In this document: piece after piece, positions 54,000-62,314 of the stretch
How positions within the stretch are numbered: the stretch's first letter is position 1
How the letters are laid out: each line of letters begins with the position of its first letter
NCBI RefSeq assembly: GCF_022014595.1
Contig: NZ_CP091740.1
Span: forward strand, 2,716,200-2,780,199
DNA: 64,000 bases
Origin: Solitalea lacus
Lineage (GTDB): Bacteria; Bacteroidota; Bacteroidia; Sphingobacteriales; Sphingobacteriaceae
Reading direction: 5' to 3'
Program-made: the position numbers and the translations under genes
The notes under the pieces: generated by a model
The model's database searches: none
What the model was told of the DNA's origin: nothing
The model's input: only the letters and a program-made list of their open reading frames with translations

Positions 54000-54773
54000 T
54001 CACTGTCCATTGGCCTTAAATGACTTTTTAAATTGCTCGAATACGTTGTTTGGATTTATGTTAACCATCCCCATTTCTTTAAAGATTGCTTTATCAGGTA
54101 AATCACCTGAAGTCAACTCGGCAAATTGATTAATATGTGATTGAATTGTTTCAGGTAAATCAAATGCTGATTCAGGAGTCAGCATAACTGTTAATCGAAA
54201 CACATCGGCTTTGTGCTTTTTCAGCTGTTTTACACCTTCTTTACTTCCGTTTTCAATTCTTTCTTTGATTTCCAAAAATGCTTTTGCCTTTAAGCATATC
54301 AAAGCTTCAATACTCGCGTGATGTAAACCATCTTCAACCTTACTATGCTCAATAATATAATTGTAGTAATCATCGTTTAGAAGGATGGCCGACAGGCTTG
54401 AAAGGTCATCATCCACCGGAATAGGTGTGAGGTGTGCCTCTCCTTCCAAAACAATTACATCGGGTGTTCTTGAAAACAGTTCTATTTGATGAGGGAAGTC
54501 TGTATTCTCTGGTTTTATGAAACGGAAGTATTCTCTTTCGTCATTGCTCTTTTCCCGTTGCTGATACTTGCCGTCATTGATGAATTGCCAAAACTGCTTT
54601 ACAAATTCGGTACTTAATGCTTCCACTACTAAAATTATGTCAATATCCTTGGTGGCTCTTGGAACAAAACCTGCTTCATCAATAATAATGTCGCAGGCAG
54701 TACCGCCAATAATCATGTAGTTATCGGGGAATTGATCGAAGTATTTTTTAAAAATATCTAATCCTCTTACCAT
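54000..54773 (-). CDS. nucleotidyltransferase-fold protein (AbiEii-like toxin candidate)
   Basis: A 257-residue protein with the nucleotidyltransferase signature IIGGTACDIII followed by ATKDIDIILVV (GG ... D-x-D, about residues 22-50), and a further acidic residue in the HQIELFSR strand (about 98). This is the fold of AbiEii and MenT-type toxins. The C-terminal half is helical. Its start overlaps the end of the upstream HTH-protein gene by 7 bases, so they are translationally coupled, as in type IV toxin-antitoxin pairs. It could also be a solitary nucleotidyltransferase with a housekeeping partner. Confidence 0.7.
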   Translation of the reverse strand: MVRGLDIFKKYFDQFPDNYMIIGGTACDIIIDEAGFVPRATKDIDIILVVEALSTEFVKQFWQFINDGKYQQREKSNDEREYFRFIKPENTDFPHQIELFSRTPDVIVLEGEAHLTPIPVDDDLSSLSAILLNDDYYNYIIEHSKVEDGLHHASIEALICLKAKAFLEIKERIENGSKEGVKQLKKHKADVFRLTVMLTPESAFDLPETIQSHINQFAELTSGDLPDKAIFKEMGMVNINPNNVFEQFKKSFKANGQ

Positions 54774-55777
54774 ATAAATTTTTCTATAATTTGGTCTAAT
54801 GCCATTTCAATCCGTTCATCTCTGCTGTCTTTCACACTCAGATAAAGGGAAAGCGGATCAACTAAAGCTAATTTGTTGGGCAGCTCGCCCACCAACATCA
54901 ACGGGTTGTACTTCCAGATTTCAAGGGCATATTTTCCTTCATATTCATTCGGATTAACCAATGTATTTCTTTTCTGTAAACTGTAAAAGACTGTTTTCTC
55001 AATGGCGTAGTATTGCTGTTTGCTTGGGTTCAGGTCTGTATATTCGGGCAGGGCAGACGCATTACTTTGCAGCAGAAATAAGTCCTTTGGTTTTTCATCC
55101 ACAAATACGGTTTTGATTACCGGATTCACCAGCAGATTTTGCTGCTGTGCTAAGTTCCACAATTCATGTCTGTCGTATCGGAAACTGATATACTTTTCTT
55201 TTTCACCATGCACTTCTACCAATTCATGATATTTCAAATTATCAATGGCGTTGGTAATAGCCATAGGTGTATAGCCTAAATTCTGAGCAATTTCTTTAAA
55301 TGGATGTTCTTCCAGTTTCCACTTATTGTGTCGCTGGATGATGTGGTAAATCAGGAGAAACTGGGCAGATGGCAGCAGGGTTTCATTTTTTTGTTTCGTT
55401 TTTGGATGGGTGTAGCTTTCTCTTAAATCCAACAACAGGTCTGGCAAGTACAGTTGTTTGCCAGGCACAATAAAGTTAATACCTTTTTCAATTAATCGTT
55501 TGCGGTTGTATGCTTGTACGTTTTCCAGCACCACCACAACTTTCTGATTTAGCAGGTTTTTAATTTGCTTAACCTGTTTTTCGGTTTGCTGAATACTAAG
55601 TTCTTCTTCGTTTTTCAATTCAGCCAGGATGATTTCCATATTGAAAAAATCGGTTCTATACAGTTTGTAGTTTTCATTTATATATATGGGCAGCTTATCC
55701 ATATAGCTTTTTGGTATTTGGCTTGCAGTTATCTGTAAGCCCAGCGTTTCCTGTATATATCCTAATGTTTTCTTCAT
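54767..55777 (-). CDS. HTH-domain partner of the nucleotidyltransferase (antitoxin candidate)
   Basis: A 336-residue soluble protein. A central winged helix-turn-helix (PFKEIAQNLGYTPMAITNAI, about 178-197, then LKYHELVEVHGEKE) is the clearest domain. The N-terminal 110 residues and C-terminal 110 residues are unrecognised. It resembles AbiEi-like or MarR-like regulators that precede nucleotidyltransferase toxins. It is first in the two-gene unit, so it would be made before the toxin and could autoregulate the operon. The C-terminal DERIEMALDQIIEKFIW ends just inside the next gene. Confidence 0.65.
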   Translation of the reverse strand: MKKTLGYIQETLGLQITASQIPKSYMDKLPIYINENYKLYRTDFFNMEIILAELKNEEELSIQQTEKQVKQIKNLLNQKVVVVLENVQAYNRKRLIEKGINFIVPGKQLYLPDLLLDLRESYTHPKTKQKNETLLPSAQFLLIYHIIQRHNKWKLEEHPFKEIAQNLGYTPMAITNAIDNLKYHELVEVHGEKEKYISFRYDRHELWNLAQQQNLLVNPVIKTVFVDEKPKDLFLLQSNASALPEYTDLNPSKQQYYAIEKTVFYSLQKRNTLVNPNEYEGKYALEIWKYNPLMLVGELPNKLALVDPLSLYLSVKDSRDERIEMALDQIIEKFIW

Positions 55778-55858
55778 CCTATGGTTGATATTAAACCCGT
55801 TTTTGCTTGATAAAGCTATTGACTTTATTGTGCAAATATAGGTTTATTATTCTGATTT

Positions 55859-56623
55859 TCATATTTCTAAGTATTTATTGGTTTCAAATAGCCGATGTTC
55901 GTTCTGTTGTACGTAACCCAACTGGTTGGTAATAATCTGCGTATTTCCAATGCTGAATTCAGAGGTATTGTTGTGGTGATGCCCGTACACCCAACACGCA
56001 GTGCCAGATGGTTCAATTAGGTCATGCAGTTCCACTGCAAAAGCTTCGTTCAGGACATCGCCTTTATATTGTACGGGGTAATTTAGAAAGGTAGGGCAAT
56101 GATGGGTGAAAACAGCCACCTTTTCATCGTTCACCGTTTTGAACTCGTTTTGAATAAAGGTTAAACTCTCCTCATGTAATTGATTGTATTGTTCGGCTGA
56201 AAAGCGAAAGCCCTTGTGTTTGATCAGGTGAAAATCGTTCAGACTTCTTTCAATCTGCCATTGATGGCCGGGACTGATTTTGCTCCACAGGGTGGAGAAT
56301 ATAAACTTTGCTTTTCCATTTACCACTGTAGTATTATTCACCAAACACACATTGCTGCGGATTTTCTCATTCAACACACCACTTTTTTCGGCTATATCAA
56401 AGTAGTAATACTCATGATTGCCAGGCAGCCAGTAGGTGGTTTCAAAATGATCAGCCACATAACTAAAAAAATCTCGGTGTTTATTCATTTCGGCAAAAGG
56501 CACAATATCACCTGCCAATACTAATACGTCAGCCACTGGTTGCAAAGGATGCTGCTTCAGGAATTCCTTGTTGGCAGGAAATTCAAGATGGAGGTCGGAT
56601 GCGTATTGGAGTTTGAGGAGCAT
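55859..56623 (-). CDS. calcineurin-like metallophosphoesterase
   Basis: A protein of about 254 residues with the dimetal phosphoesterase motifs in order: YASDLHLEF (D-x-H), LVLAGDIVPF (G-D), WLPGNHEYYY (G-N-H-E), VFTHHCP and WVYGHHH (G-H-x-H). The substrate is unknown; cytoplasmic. I use the ATG at 56623 (MLLKLQYASDLH) rather than the one two codons upstream. It lies 82 bases before the HTH/nucleotidyltransferase unit on the same strand, so it could be transcribed with it. Confidence 0.9.
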   Translation of the reverse strand: MLLKLQYASDLHLEFPANKEFLKQHPLQPVADVLVLAGDIVPFAEMNKHRDFFSYVADHFETTYWLPGNHEYYYFDIAEKSGVLNEKIRSNVCLVNNTTVVNGKAKFIFSTLWSKISPGHQWQIERSLNDFHLIKHKGFRFSAEQYNQLHEESLTFIQNEFKTVNDEKVAVFTHHCPTFLNYPVQYKGDVLNEAFAVELHDLIEPSGTACWVYGHHHNNTSEFSIGNTQIITNQLGYVQQNEHRLFETNKYLEI

Positions 56624-57092
56624 TACCAATTATTTCTTCTTAAACTTACAGATAAAAACTTGTCAATTTCTGCATCAGAAAAATTTCAAGCAATCACTTC
56701 TTTTCGTAAGAATTTCAGCACAATTTTCGTGTATTGTGTGTGTGAACAAACTCTTCCATATATTTCTCTTATCTGAGATTCTATTAAGATTTTGTGTTCA
56801 TTCATAATTCAATTTTGCTTTCGATCGGTTCAGCTTGATTTACACATTGAGGTGACGGATGACTTTCGGGTTTTCCCAATCTATATAACTCGGCCCCCTC
56901 AGAAGAGCTTAGTATCAAGTTTCTGTTCGTCAGCATCGGATCTTTGCTGATGGCTTCCTTCTATGTTGTAAAGCAAGAGATCTGGAAGTTTTTTTAATGA
57001 TTACCTTTGTGATATAAATCCGAAGAGGAAGTGGGCGCTGCTGGAGAGCAACTCACCAGCAATAGGATTTATGACGGTGAATATAGCTTTGA

Positions 57093-57117
57093 AGCCCCAC
57101 AATGACAGGGGCTTTTT
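57093..57117 (+). terminator. rho-independent terminator-like hairpin
   Basis: AGCCCC and GGGGCT form a 6-bp stem with a 9-base loop, followed by six T residues. The gene it served is no longer recognisable. Confidence 0.6.
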
Positions 57118-57204
57118 TGCTGTATTCATTGTCCTAAATGGCTAAAGAAAACTCTCTTGCCCTGAATCTTCAGACACACCTGTCTTTTCAATGAACTAAA
57201 AGCC

Positions 57205-57364
57205 TATAAAAACATCCTTCTATTAGCAGAACCGGTAAATCGGGCTGCAATGCCGTGTTTAATTTTTTATAGATAGTGAGCTGTAGCCTTCAGATAGCAG
57301 ATACAGAATGACCAGCACTGCAGGAAGCGTGTTATCAGTCTCAGATTAAAAGGATGTTTTTATA
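57205..57364. repeat. 15-bp inverted repeat enclosing non-coding DNA next to the IS110 transposase
   Basis: TATAAAAACATCCTT (57205-57219) and AAGGATGTTTTTATA (57350-57364) are perfect complements with 130 bases between. The right arm is 14 bases from the transposase stop. The spacer has no ORF and contains short complementary segments, as expected of a structured RNA. Some IS110/IS1111-type elements carry their guide RNA downstream of the transposase. Confidence 0.55.
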
Positions 57365-57377
57365 TGGCGTTTTAGTT

Positions 57378-58457
57378 TTATTTAACCACTGCACACTCAT
57401 ATTCTTGTTTGTTTATTAATACATACCTGATTCTGTTGAGTAATTTCCGGGCTATTCTTACGATGGCCTTATTCGGTTCCATTCGCCGGCAATACTCATG
57501 AAAACTTTTAGTCAGTGCCGGATCCAGGCGTGCGGCTACCCATGCACTTTCAATCAGGGCGCTGCGCAGCACGCTATGCCCCCGTCGGGTGATAGTACCG
57601 GCTAGTTCTTTTTCCCCACTTGAATGCGTCGAGGGGATGAGTCCTATAAAACTGCAGAGTTGATCCGTGTTTTTAAACCGGTTAATCGTCTCCAGCTCGG
57701 TTAATAAGGTCATGGCCGTTAATAATCCGATGCCAGGGATACTTCGCAGTAAAGCGATGGCTTCCTGGTAAGTACCTGTTTTTGATAGCTCTAGTAAATG
57801 CCGGGTGAGTTGCAATACAGAGGCTCTCAAATGTTTCGCTTCTAAAATCATGGCCTGCAGGGCCGTTTTACTACTCTGCTCAGCCATAGCGATGCTTTCC
57901 AGCCAATCAACAAAAGGTTTCGACCAGTGGGACTGTTTTTTGGTGAAGGGCGCAGGTAGTTCAATGCCATGAAAGTACAGGAACGATTTTACCCGGTTTT
58001 TATACCGGGCAAGGTCCTTGGTCAGTATGGACCGGGTGCGAACTAAACAACGGTCCTCTAGGGTTTTACTGGAAGGAACATAAATCGGGATTAAGGCGCC
58101 ACTTCTTAATGAGTGTGCGATTTTACGGCTATCCCTGGAATCCTCTTTTTGCACTTTTTCTTTATCGGTGGTGGGAATATCGGCAGGATTGACCACGATG
58201 GAGTGAATGCCCAGAGCCTCCAAGCGGTTATGGATCCAGTAGCCGCAGAAGCCTGCTTCGTAGGCGGAATGATAGGTGCCGCCGGGGAAATTCTGCCGGA
58301 GATACTGGTGTAATACTTCGGGTTTAGGTGGCTGCGAAAAGGTTTTATGGGTGAGCAGTTCAGTCATAACGGTAACCTGCCAGCTTTTTAAGTGCACGTC
58401 AAAACCAACATAAATGTTTTGACCGCTAAAATCTAATTGATTAACTTGTGGTTGCAT
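57378..58457 (-). CDS. IS110-family transposase
   Basis: The 359-residue DEDD transposase has an N-terminal RuvC-like domain (YVGFDVHLKSWQV with D20, SAYEAGFCGYWIHNRL with E67, and the QKEDSRDSRKIA pair near D106/D109). The C-terminal transposase_20 domain holds LLRSIPGIGLLTAMTLLTEL and FIGLIPSTHSSGE, with the GHSVLRSALIESAW region after it. The ORF is intact. IS110 elements have no DDE chemistry; a structured RNA encoded in the element guides target choice. The exact ends of this element are not visible, as expected for the family. Confidence 0.93.
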   Translation of the reverse strand: MQPQVNQLDFSGQNIYVGFDVHLKSWQVTVMTELLTHKTFSQPPKPEVLHQYLRQNFPGGTYHSAYEAGFCGYWIHNRLEALGIHSIVVNPADIPTTDKEKVQKEDSRDSRKIAHSLRSGALIPIYVPSSKTLEDRCLVRTRSILTKDLARYKNRVKSFLYFHGIELPAPFTKKQSHWSKPFVDWLESIAMAEQSSKTALQAMILEAKHLRASVLQLTRHLLELSKTGTYQEAIALLRSIPGIGLLTAMTLLTELETINRFKNTDQLCSFIGLIPSTHSSGEKELAGTITRRGHSVLRSALIESAWVAARLDPALTKSFHEYCRRMEPNKAIVRIARKLLNRIRYVLINKQEYECAVVK

Positions 58458-58571
58458 AAGTTCCAGTGTTATAAAATTTTAGGGGTTCTTTCTTAAATTT
58501 ACATAACTTCCTGGAACTTATTCCTTTACAAACATACGGCCTTCAGATTCGCAGTCACCCGCGACACCCTT

Positions 58572-58666
58572 GCCATTCGCTAGTACTTCCTGTCAACAGG
58601 CTGATTTTTCTTAAATCAGCTTGTAAAATAAACTAATTTAAGAGGTTGATAACTACGCGAATGGGC
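58572..58666 (-). ncRNA. candidate structured RNA (bridge-RNA-like) upstream of the IS110 transposase
   Basis: GCCATTCGCTAGT (58572-58584) pairs with ACTACGCGAATGGGC (58652-58666) over 13 base pairs with two bulges. Inside it CTGATTT and AAATCAG form a second hairpin. The segment lies about 115-210 bases 5' of the transposase start, where IS110 elements encode their bridge RNA. No ORF overlaps. The internal loops that would specify donor and target cannot be assigned from one copy. Confidence 0.45.
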
Positions 58667-58727
58667 AGACGAATAATATTATGTTAAAAGTATAAAACTT
58701 GATAAATCATTTAAAAAAAATTAAGGC

Positions 58728-60425
58728 CTAAAGCATATCGACTATTTGCTTATTTGCTGTGGGCAATAACTCATCAAATCCTGTCACTCTTATTGTATGT
58801 TTTTCAATCATTTTTTTTACTCCTTTTATCCAGTTTTTATTGACGGCATTAAATGGCAATGAAAGAATTGGCTCTTTCTGCATTTTAAAATCGGGATGCA
58901 ACGAAATAATCAGTTCTTTATAGACCTTCTCAATCATTAGATCACGTCGAGAAACTAGAAAATCGTTATCCTTCCTTCTAAAAAAGATGGTGCCATTTTG
59001 CAATACATTGCATTCCGTTCCATCTTCATAGCGCATGCAAGGTTCCAAGAATACCATGGTTTTCTGTTTTGAGAAATGAAGTACTGGCTGCTGGCAAAGA
59101 ACTGTCTGATTTCGAATAGAGGGTTCTTTTTTCTCCTTTTGATCCCCTAACAGGGTCAACGGGTAGGCATTACTTAAATGGACTAAATAAGTTTCGTAAA
59201 AGACTTTGAAATGCTCTTTTAGAATAGAGAGTTTATAATCTGATTGATGAAATAACTCCATCAGTTCATCATCCAACAAGGATGATAATAAATACAAGCG
59301 ATTCTTATTGTCAACAAGAAAGAAGGGAATACGCAAGTTGTTCAAATCTGCATACTGGTTGTTTATTTTAACCTTTAAGTGCAATAAATAATAATCACCT
59401 TTATCGTGCATGTAAAAGCAAAGTTGAGGCGTATCAAGTGAAAAGCGGCAAGCATGCATTTCATGCTTTCGGGGTTTGCCCTTTATGTTTTTCATTCCAT
59501 AGGAGTAATGACGGTAAGTAAAACTTTGTTTTATGATTAATGGCAAAACTGCCTGCCAATAACCAAACAGCAACTTTTTCCGGGCTAGTTGTTCTTCATT
59601 TGTTTCTTTAACGAGATTATTCCCACCAGGTTGATTAAGCAATGCGATCTTTTGCATTTGCATGCAATAAGCATTTAATACCTGCTGCTCATCAGTATAT
59701 TGTAAAACAGGTTCTTTTGCCAGCCCTTGTAAATAAGTTTCAAACGATACAACCGAAGAATTGTCTTTACTGACCTTCCCGCAAAAGGGAATTAAAAAAG
59801 GATAATGCTGAGAGTGAAAAGAGCGCAGATTGGTATGGGCCAGTGTATACCCAACAATCGTTTCACCAGCAAGTTGAGATTGTACAGAAGCAGGTGGAAG
59901 AAAGTCTGTATTGCAAGCTTCTATATCATTAAGTAAAGTAACTCCGGGACGAAAGAACTGCCCAAACTGTGGCTTAACCTGAATGTTAAAACTTGAATAT
60001 GTTTTGCTGATGTTAAGAAACTTGTTTTTCTCTTTAGAAAACTCAGGCCAGTAATAAGGTTTAAAACAGGCAGCACCGCCAATAAATACATAACTGTTTA
60101 ATCCAAAATAAGCATGACGACTTAAGGTCCGATAAACATCCATTTTGCTACACCATATCCATAAGGCTTTGGGGGTAACTTTTAAACAAAGTAATTCTTC
60201 AGTATCACCATGTATACTTACCAGTATTTTTAAGACGCTGTCTTTAAAAGCCAGTTCTTCGGTAGAAACGGAGACATAACGACGGTTATTTTGACGGTAC
60301 TCAGAATGTTTATTGAGCGTCTCTTGAGTCAATGTAAAATCTTCATTCTCAAAAGGCAAAATATAGGGTTCAGTTAATTCAGTCAGATCGAAGTCCCACT
60401 GCATTTTTTTATTACGTTCAGCCAT
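58728..60425 (-). CDS. unknown 565-residue protein, possibly related to the N-terminal region of SNF2-family helicases
   Basis: No catalytic motif is seen, in particular no Walker motifs. The protein is mixed alpha/beta with an early segment VLKILVSIHGDTEELLCLKV and many paired strand-loop-strand segments in the second half (KINNQYADLNNLRIPFFLVD, TIFFRRKDNDFLVSRRDLM). This layout recalls the long N-terminal region of Bacteroidota SNF2-type helicases, minus the helicase core, but the resemblance is weak. Its start overlaps the end of the HEPN gene by 8 bases, so the two are translated together. It may bind nucleic acid or the HEPN protein. Confidence 0.5.
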   Translation of the reverse strand: MAERNKKMQWDFDLTELTEPYILPFENEDFTLTQETLNKHSEYRQNNRRYVSVSTEELAFKDSVLKILVSIHGDTEELLCLKVTPKALWIWCSKMDVYRTLSRHAYFGLNSYVFIGGAACFKPYYWPEFSKEKNKFLNISKTYSSFNIQVKPQFGQFFRPGVTLLNDIEACNTDFLPPASVQSQLAGETIVGYTLAHTNLRSFHSQHYPFLIPFCGKVSKDNSSVVSFETYLQGLAKEPVLQYTDEQQVLNAYCMQMQKIALLNQPGGNNLVKETNEEQLARKKLLFGYWQAVLPLIIKQSFTYRHYSYGMKNIKGKPRKHEMHACRFSLDTPQLCFYMHDKGDYYLLHLKVKINNQYADLNNLRIPFFLVDNKNRLYLLSSLLDDELMELFHQSDYKLSILKEHFKVFYETYLVHLSNAYPLTLLGDQKEKKEPSIRNQTVLCQQPVLHFSKQKTMVFLEPCMRYEDGTECNVLQNGTIFFRRKDNDFLVSRRDLMIEKVYKELIISLHPDFKMQKEPILSLPFNAVNKNWIKGVKKMIEKHTIRVTGFDELLPTANKQIVDML

Positions 60426-61332
60426 TACACACCTCCATTTCTAAAACGGCACTAGTAACTTCGGGTAAAGGTTCTTGCTTTTGGGCTTCTTTTTCAAAAA
60501 CAGCAAGTTTGTTTTTGCAAAGAAGGTCTACACATTCTAAAAAAACACCTACTTTTTCATAAAGGAGGGAAGCATCCTGACTACTGGCATTGAAAGAATC
60601 TTTATAGCGTGCCGCCGAATAACTGTTATTAAGCAGTGTAAATAAACGTTGTTCTTCTTTAGTGTTTCTGGGAAATAAAACATCGGATTCTGTTAAAAAG
60701 CAATTACAGAGATCAAGCAGTCTTCCTAAATGATGTATATCAGTACGGTAGGCAATGTATACGCGGATTAAAGCGGCTAAAGATTGTTCCATTACCTGGT
60801 GCAAAATGAAAATAGCCACATTAAAATGACCGCTATCCAATGCTTCCATTGCAGCATTTAAAAAGCCTTTGGCCATCGGGAAACGATGTTCATAATGTTT
60901 TTTCGCTTTTTCAAGGGTTTGTTTTGGATTCAGATCCGGAACTATAACGGGTTGAAATAATCCGTCGGATGAATATAGTAAACAACCTTGATCTAAAACA
61001 GTAGTAAAAAAACGACTGTTTTTTAATATAGCTTCATAAATCGTTTCTTTTCCATGAGACAGAATAGTGATTTTGCCAGTGGTAAAGTGATAATTGACAA
61101 AGTCTTGTACCTGATGTTCAATTCGGGTGCTTTCAGTTGTGATCATCAGTAAGAAATAATCATAAACTGAATCCTCGCTTGAAGCTAAAAAACAACCAGA
61201 ACACTGATTACTTGATCGGATCCTGCCAAAACAGAGAATTCGCTCTGGTTTGTATTTTTCGATAAGTTGTTTGATTAGTACTTGCAATTCTCCATCTTGA
61301 TAATTGCAAGTGCGAATAAAATGCTTTTTCAT
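60418..61332 (-). CDS. HEPN-domain protein with degenerate nucleotidyltransferase-like N-terminus
   Basis: A 304-residue protein. The N-terminal part (about 1-130) has a nucleotidyltransferase-like strand pattern (YKPERILCFGRI) without a clean G-S/D-x-D triad. Residues about 140-285 form a HEPN helical bundle: KGFLNAAMEALDSGHFNVAI, LHQVMEQSLAALIRVYIAYR and TDIHHLGRLLDLCNCF, the last of these like the conserved T-H-x-L helix. An R-x4-6-H RNase motif is not obvious (YRTDIHH is closest). Such MNT-HEPN fusions are common in Bacteroidota mobile elements. It is coupled to the downstream 565-residue protein by an 8-base overlap. Confidence 0.75.
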   Translation of the reverse strand: MKKHFIRTCNYQDGELQVLIKQLIEKYKPERILCFGRIRSSNQCSGCFLASSEDSVYDYFLLMITTESTRIEHQVQDFVNYHFTTGKITILSHGKETIYEAILKNSRFFTTVLDQGCLLYSSDGLFQPVIVPDLNPKQTLEKAKKHYEHRFPMAKGFLNAAMEALDSGHFNVAIFILHQVMEQSLAALIRVYIAYRTDIHHLGRLLDLCNCFLTESDVLFPRNTKEEQRLFTLLNNSYSAARYKDSFNASSQDASLLYEKVGVFLECVDLLCKNKLAVFEKEAQKQEPLPEVTSAVLEMEVCNG

Positions 61333-61462
61333 AATCTAAGTGTTTTAAAGGTGATGCAATCAAAGTTCTGGGAGAATGAACCTGTAGCGAACCACAATGG
61401 GTTGTATTTTACAACCATCGAGTTGTTTCTTACTTAATTTAAAAGTTAATATATTTGAAAGT

Positions 61463-61852
61463 ATGGAAGCATCAACACCTACACACAAATCCCATATTGG
61501 CCGTAAGATTAGCCGTATCCGTGAACTTAGAGGCATGAAACAGGAAGCTATGGCAGCTGAATTAGGCGTCAGCCAACAAGCTTTTTCTAAAATTGAGCAA
61601 AGTGAAACGATTGAAAACGATATTTTGGAAAAAGTGGCGAAAATTCTAGGAGTTACGCCTGAAGGGATTAAGAACTTTAGTGAAGAAGCTATATTTCAAA
61701 TAATTAACAACACTTTTACCGATAGCAGTTCTAATAACAATAACTATTTGTGTTCAATCAATCCATTGGATAAAGTTATTGAGTAGTACGAACGCTTATT
61801 AGAAAGTGAAAAAGAAAAAGTGGTATTATTAAAAAAGCTTGTTGAAAAATAA
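61463..61852 (+). pseudogene. XRE-family regulator with premature stop
   Basis: The ORF from ATG 61463 encodes an XRE helix-turn-helix (IGRKISRIRELRGMKQEAMA, then SQQAFSKIEQSE). It ends at TAG 61784-61786. The same frame continues after the TAG with YERLLESEKEKVVLLKKLVE and stops at TAA 61850-61852. That tail is the usual C-terminal leucine-zipper-like end of this regulator family, so the TAG probably replaces a CAG or similar codon. The DNA-binding domain remains intact, so a shortened but partly functional protein is possible. It lies divergent to the HEPN gene with about 130 bases between. Confidence 0.8.
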
Positions 61853-61963
61853 GAGGAGGCTGGAGTAAGGAAGTACATTCCATCAGTTTGCTTATTTAGT
61901 TGGCGCACAACTTATTCATTATCTAATATATAAAGGCAATTAAATTGTCATTCATGCCAATTC

Positions 61964-62314
61964 TTGGTCGTCGATACCAAATATGGGACTGGTTCCTTTT
62001 TTATGAATCTTTATAAAGATATTTACAGACCATATTTTATAATGGTCTTTGGATCTGATTATTCAAAAAAATATCTACAAGGCATTTCAGTTGGATCAAC
62101 AATGGATAACTTAAATCATAAGATTTTGAATAGCCTTCCAATCCCTCTTCCACCTTTTTCTGAGCAAAATCGCATTGTAACTAAACTGGAAAAATTGATG
62201 CAAATCTGTGATGAGTTGGAGCAAAGCATTTTAGAAAGCAAAACCCAAAACGAACAATTGTTGCAGCAGGTGTTAAAAGAGGTTTTAAGGCCTAAGGAAT
62301 TGGAGGTGGGTTGA
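61964..62314 (+). pseudogene. C-terminal half-domain of a type I restriction specificity subunit (HsdS)
   Basis: About 115 residues match the end of HsdS: FGSDYSKKYLQGISVGSTMD and SLPIPLPPFSEQNRIVTKLE from the second target-recognition domain, then the conserved helix EKLMQICDELEQSILESKTQ. The first recognition domain and the upstream hsdM and hsdR are missing. The stop TGA (62312-62314) overlaps the ATG of the next gene (TGATG), so the remaining hsdS end still forms a translational unit with it. Confidence 0.8.

Larger units (their letters stand above)
56630..57377. other. gene-free region with decayed sequence upstream of the IS110 element
   Basis: About 750 bases without an intact gene. 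A frame near 56875-56998 could encode a short hydrophobic tail (SIKFLFVSIGSLLMASFYVV) but has no good start. A terminator-like hairpin is at 57093-57117. The final 170 bases belong to the IS110 non-coding end. Confidence 0.45.
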
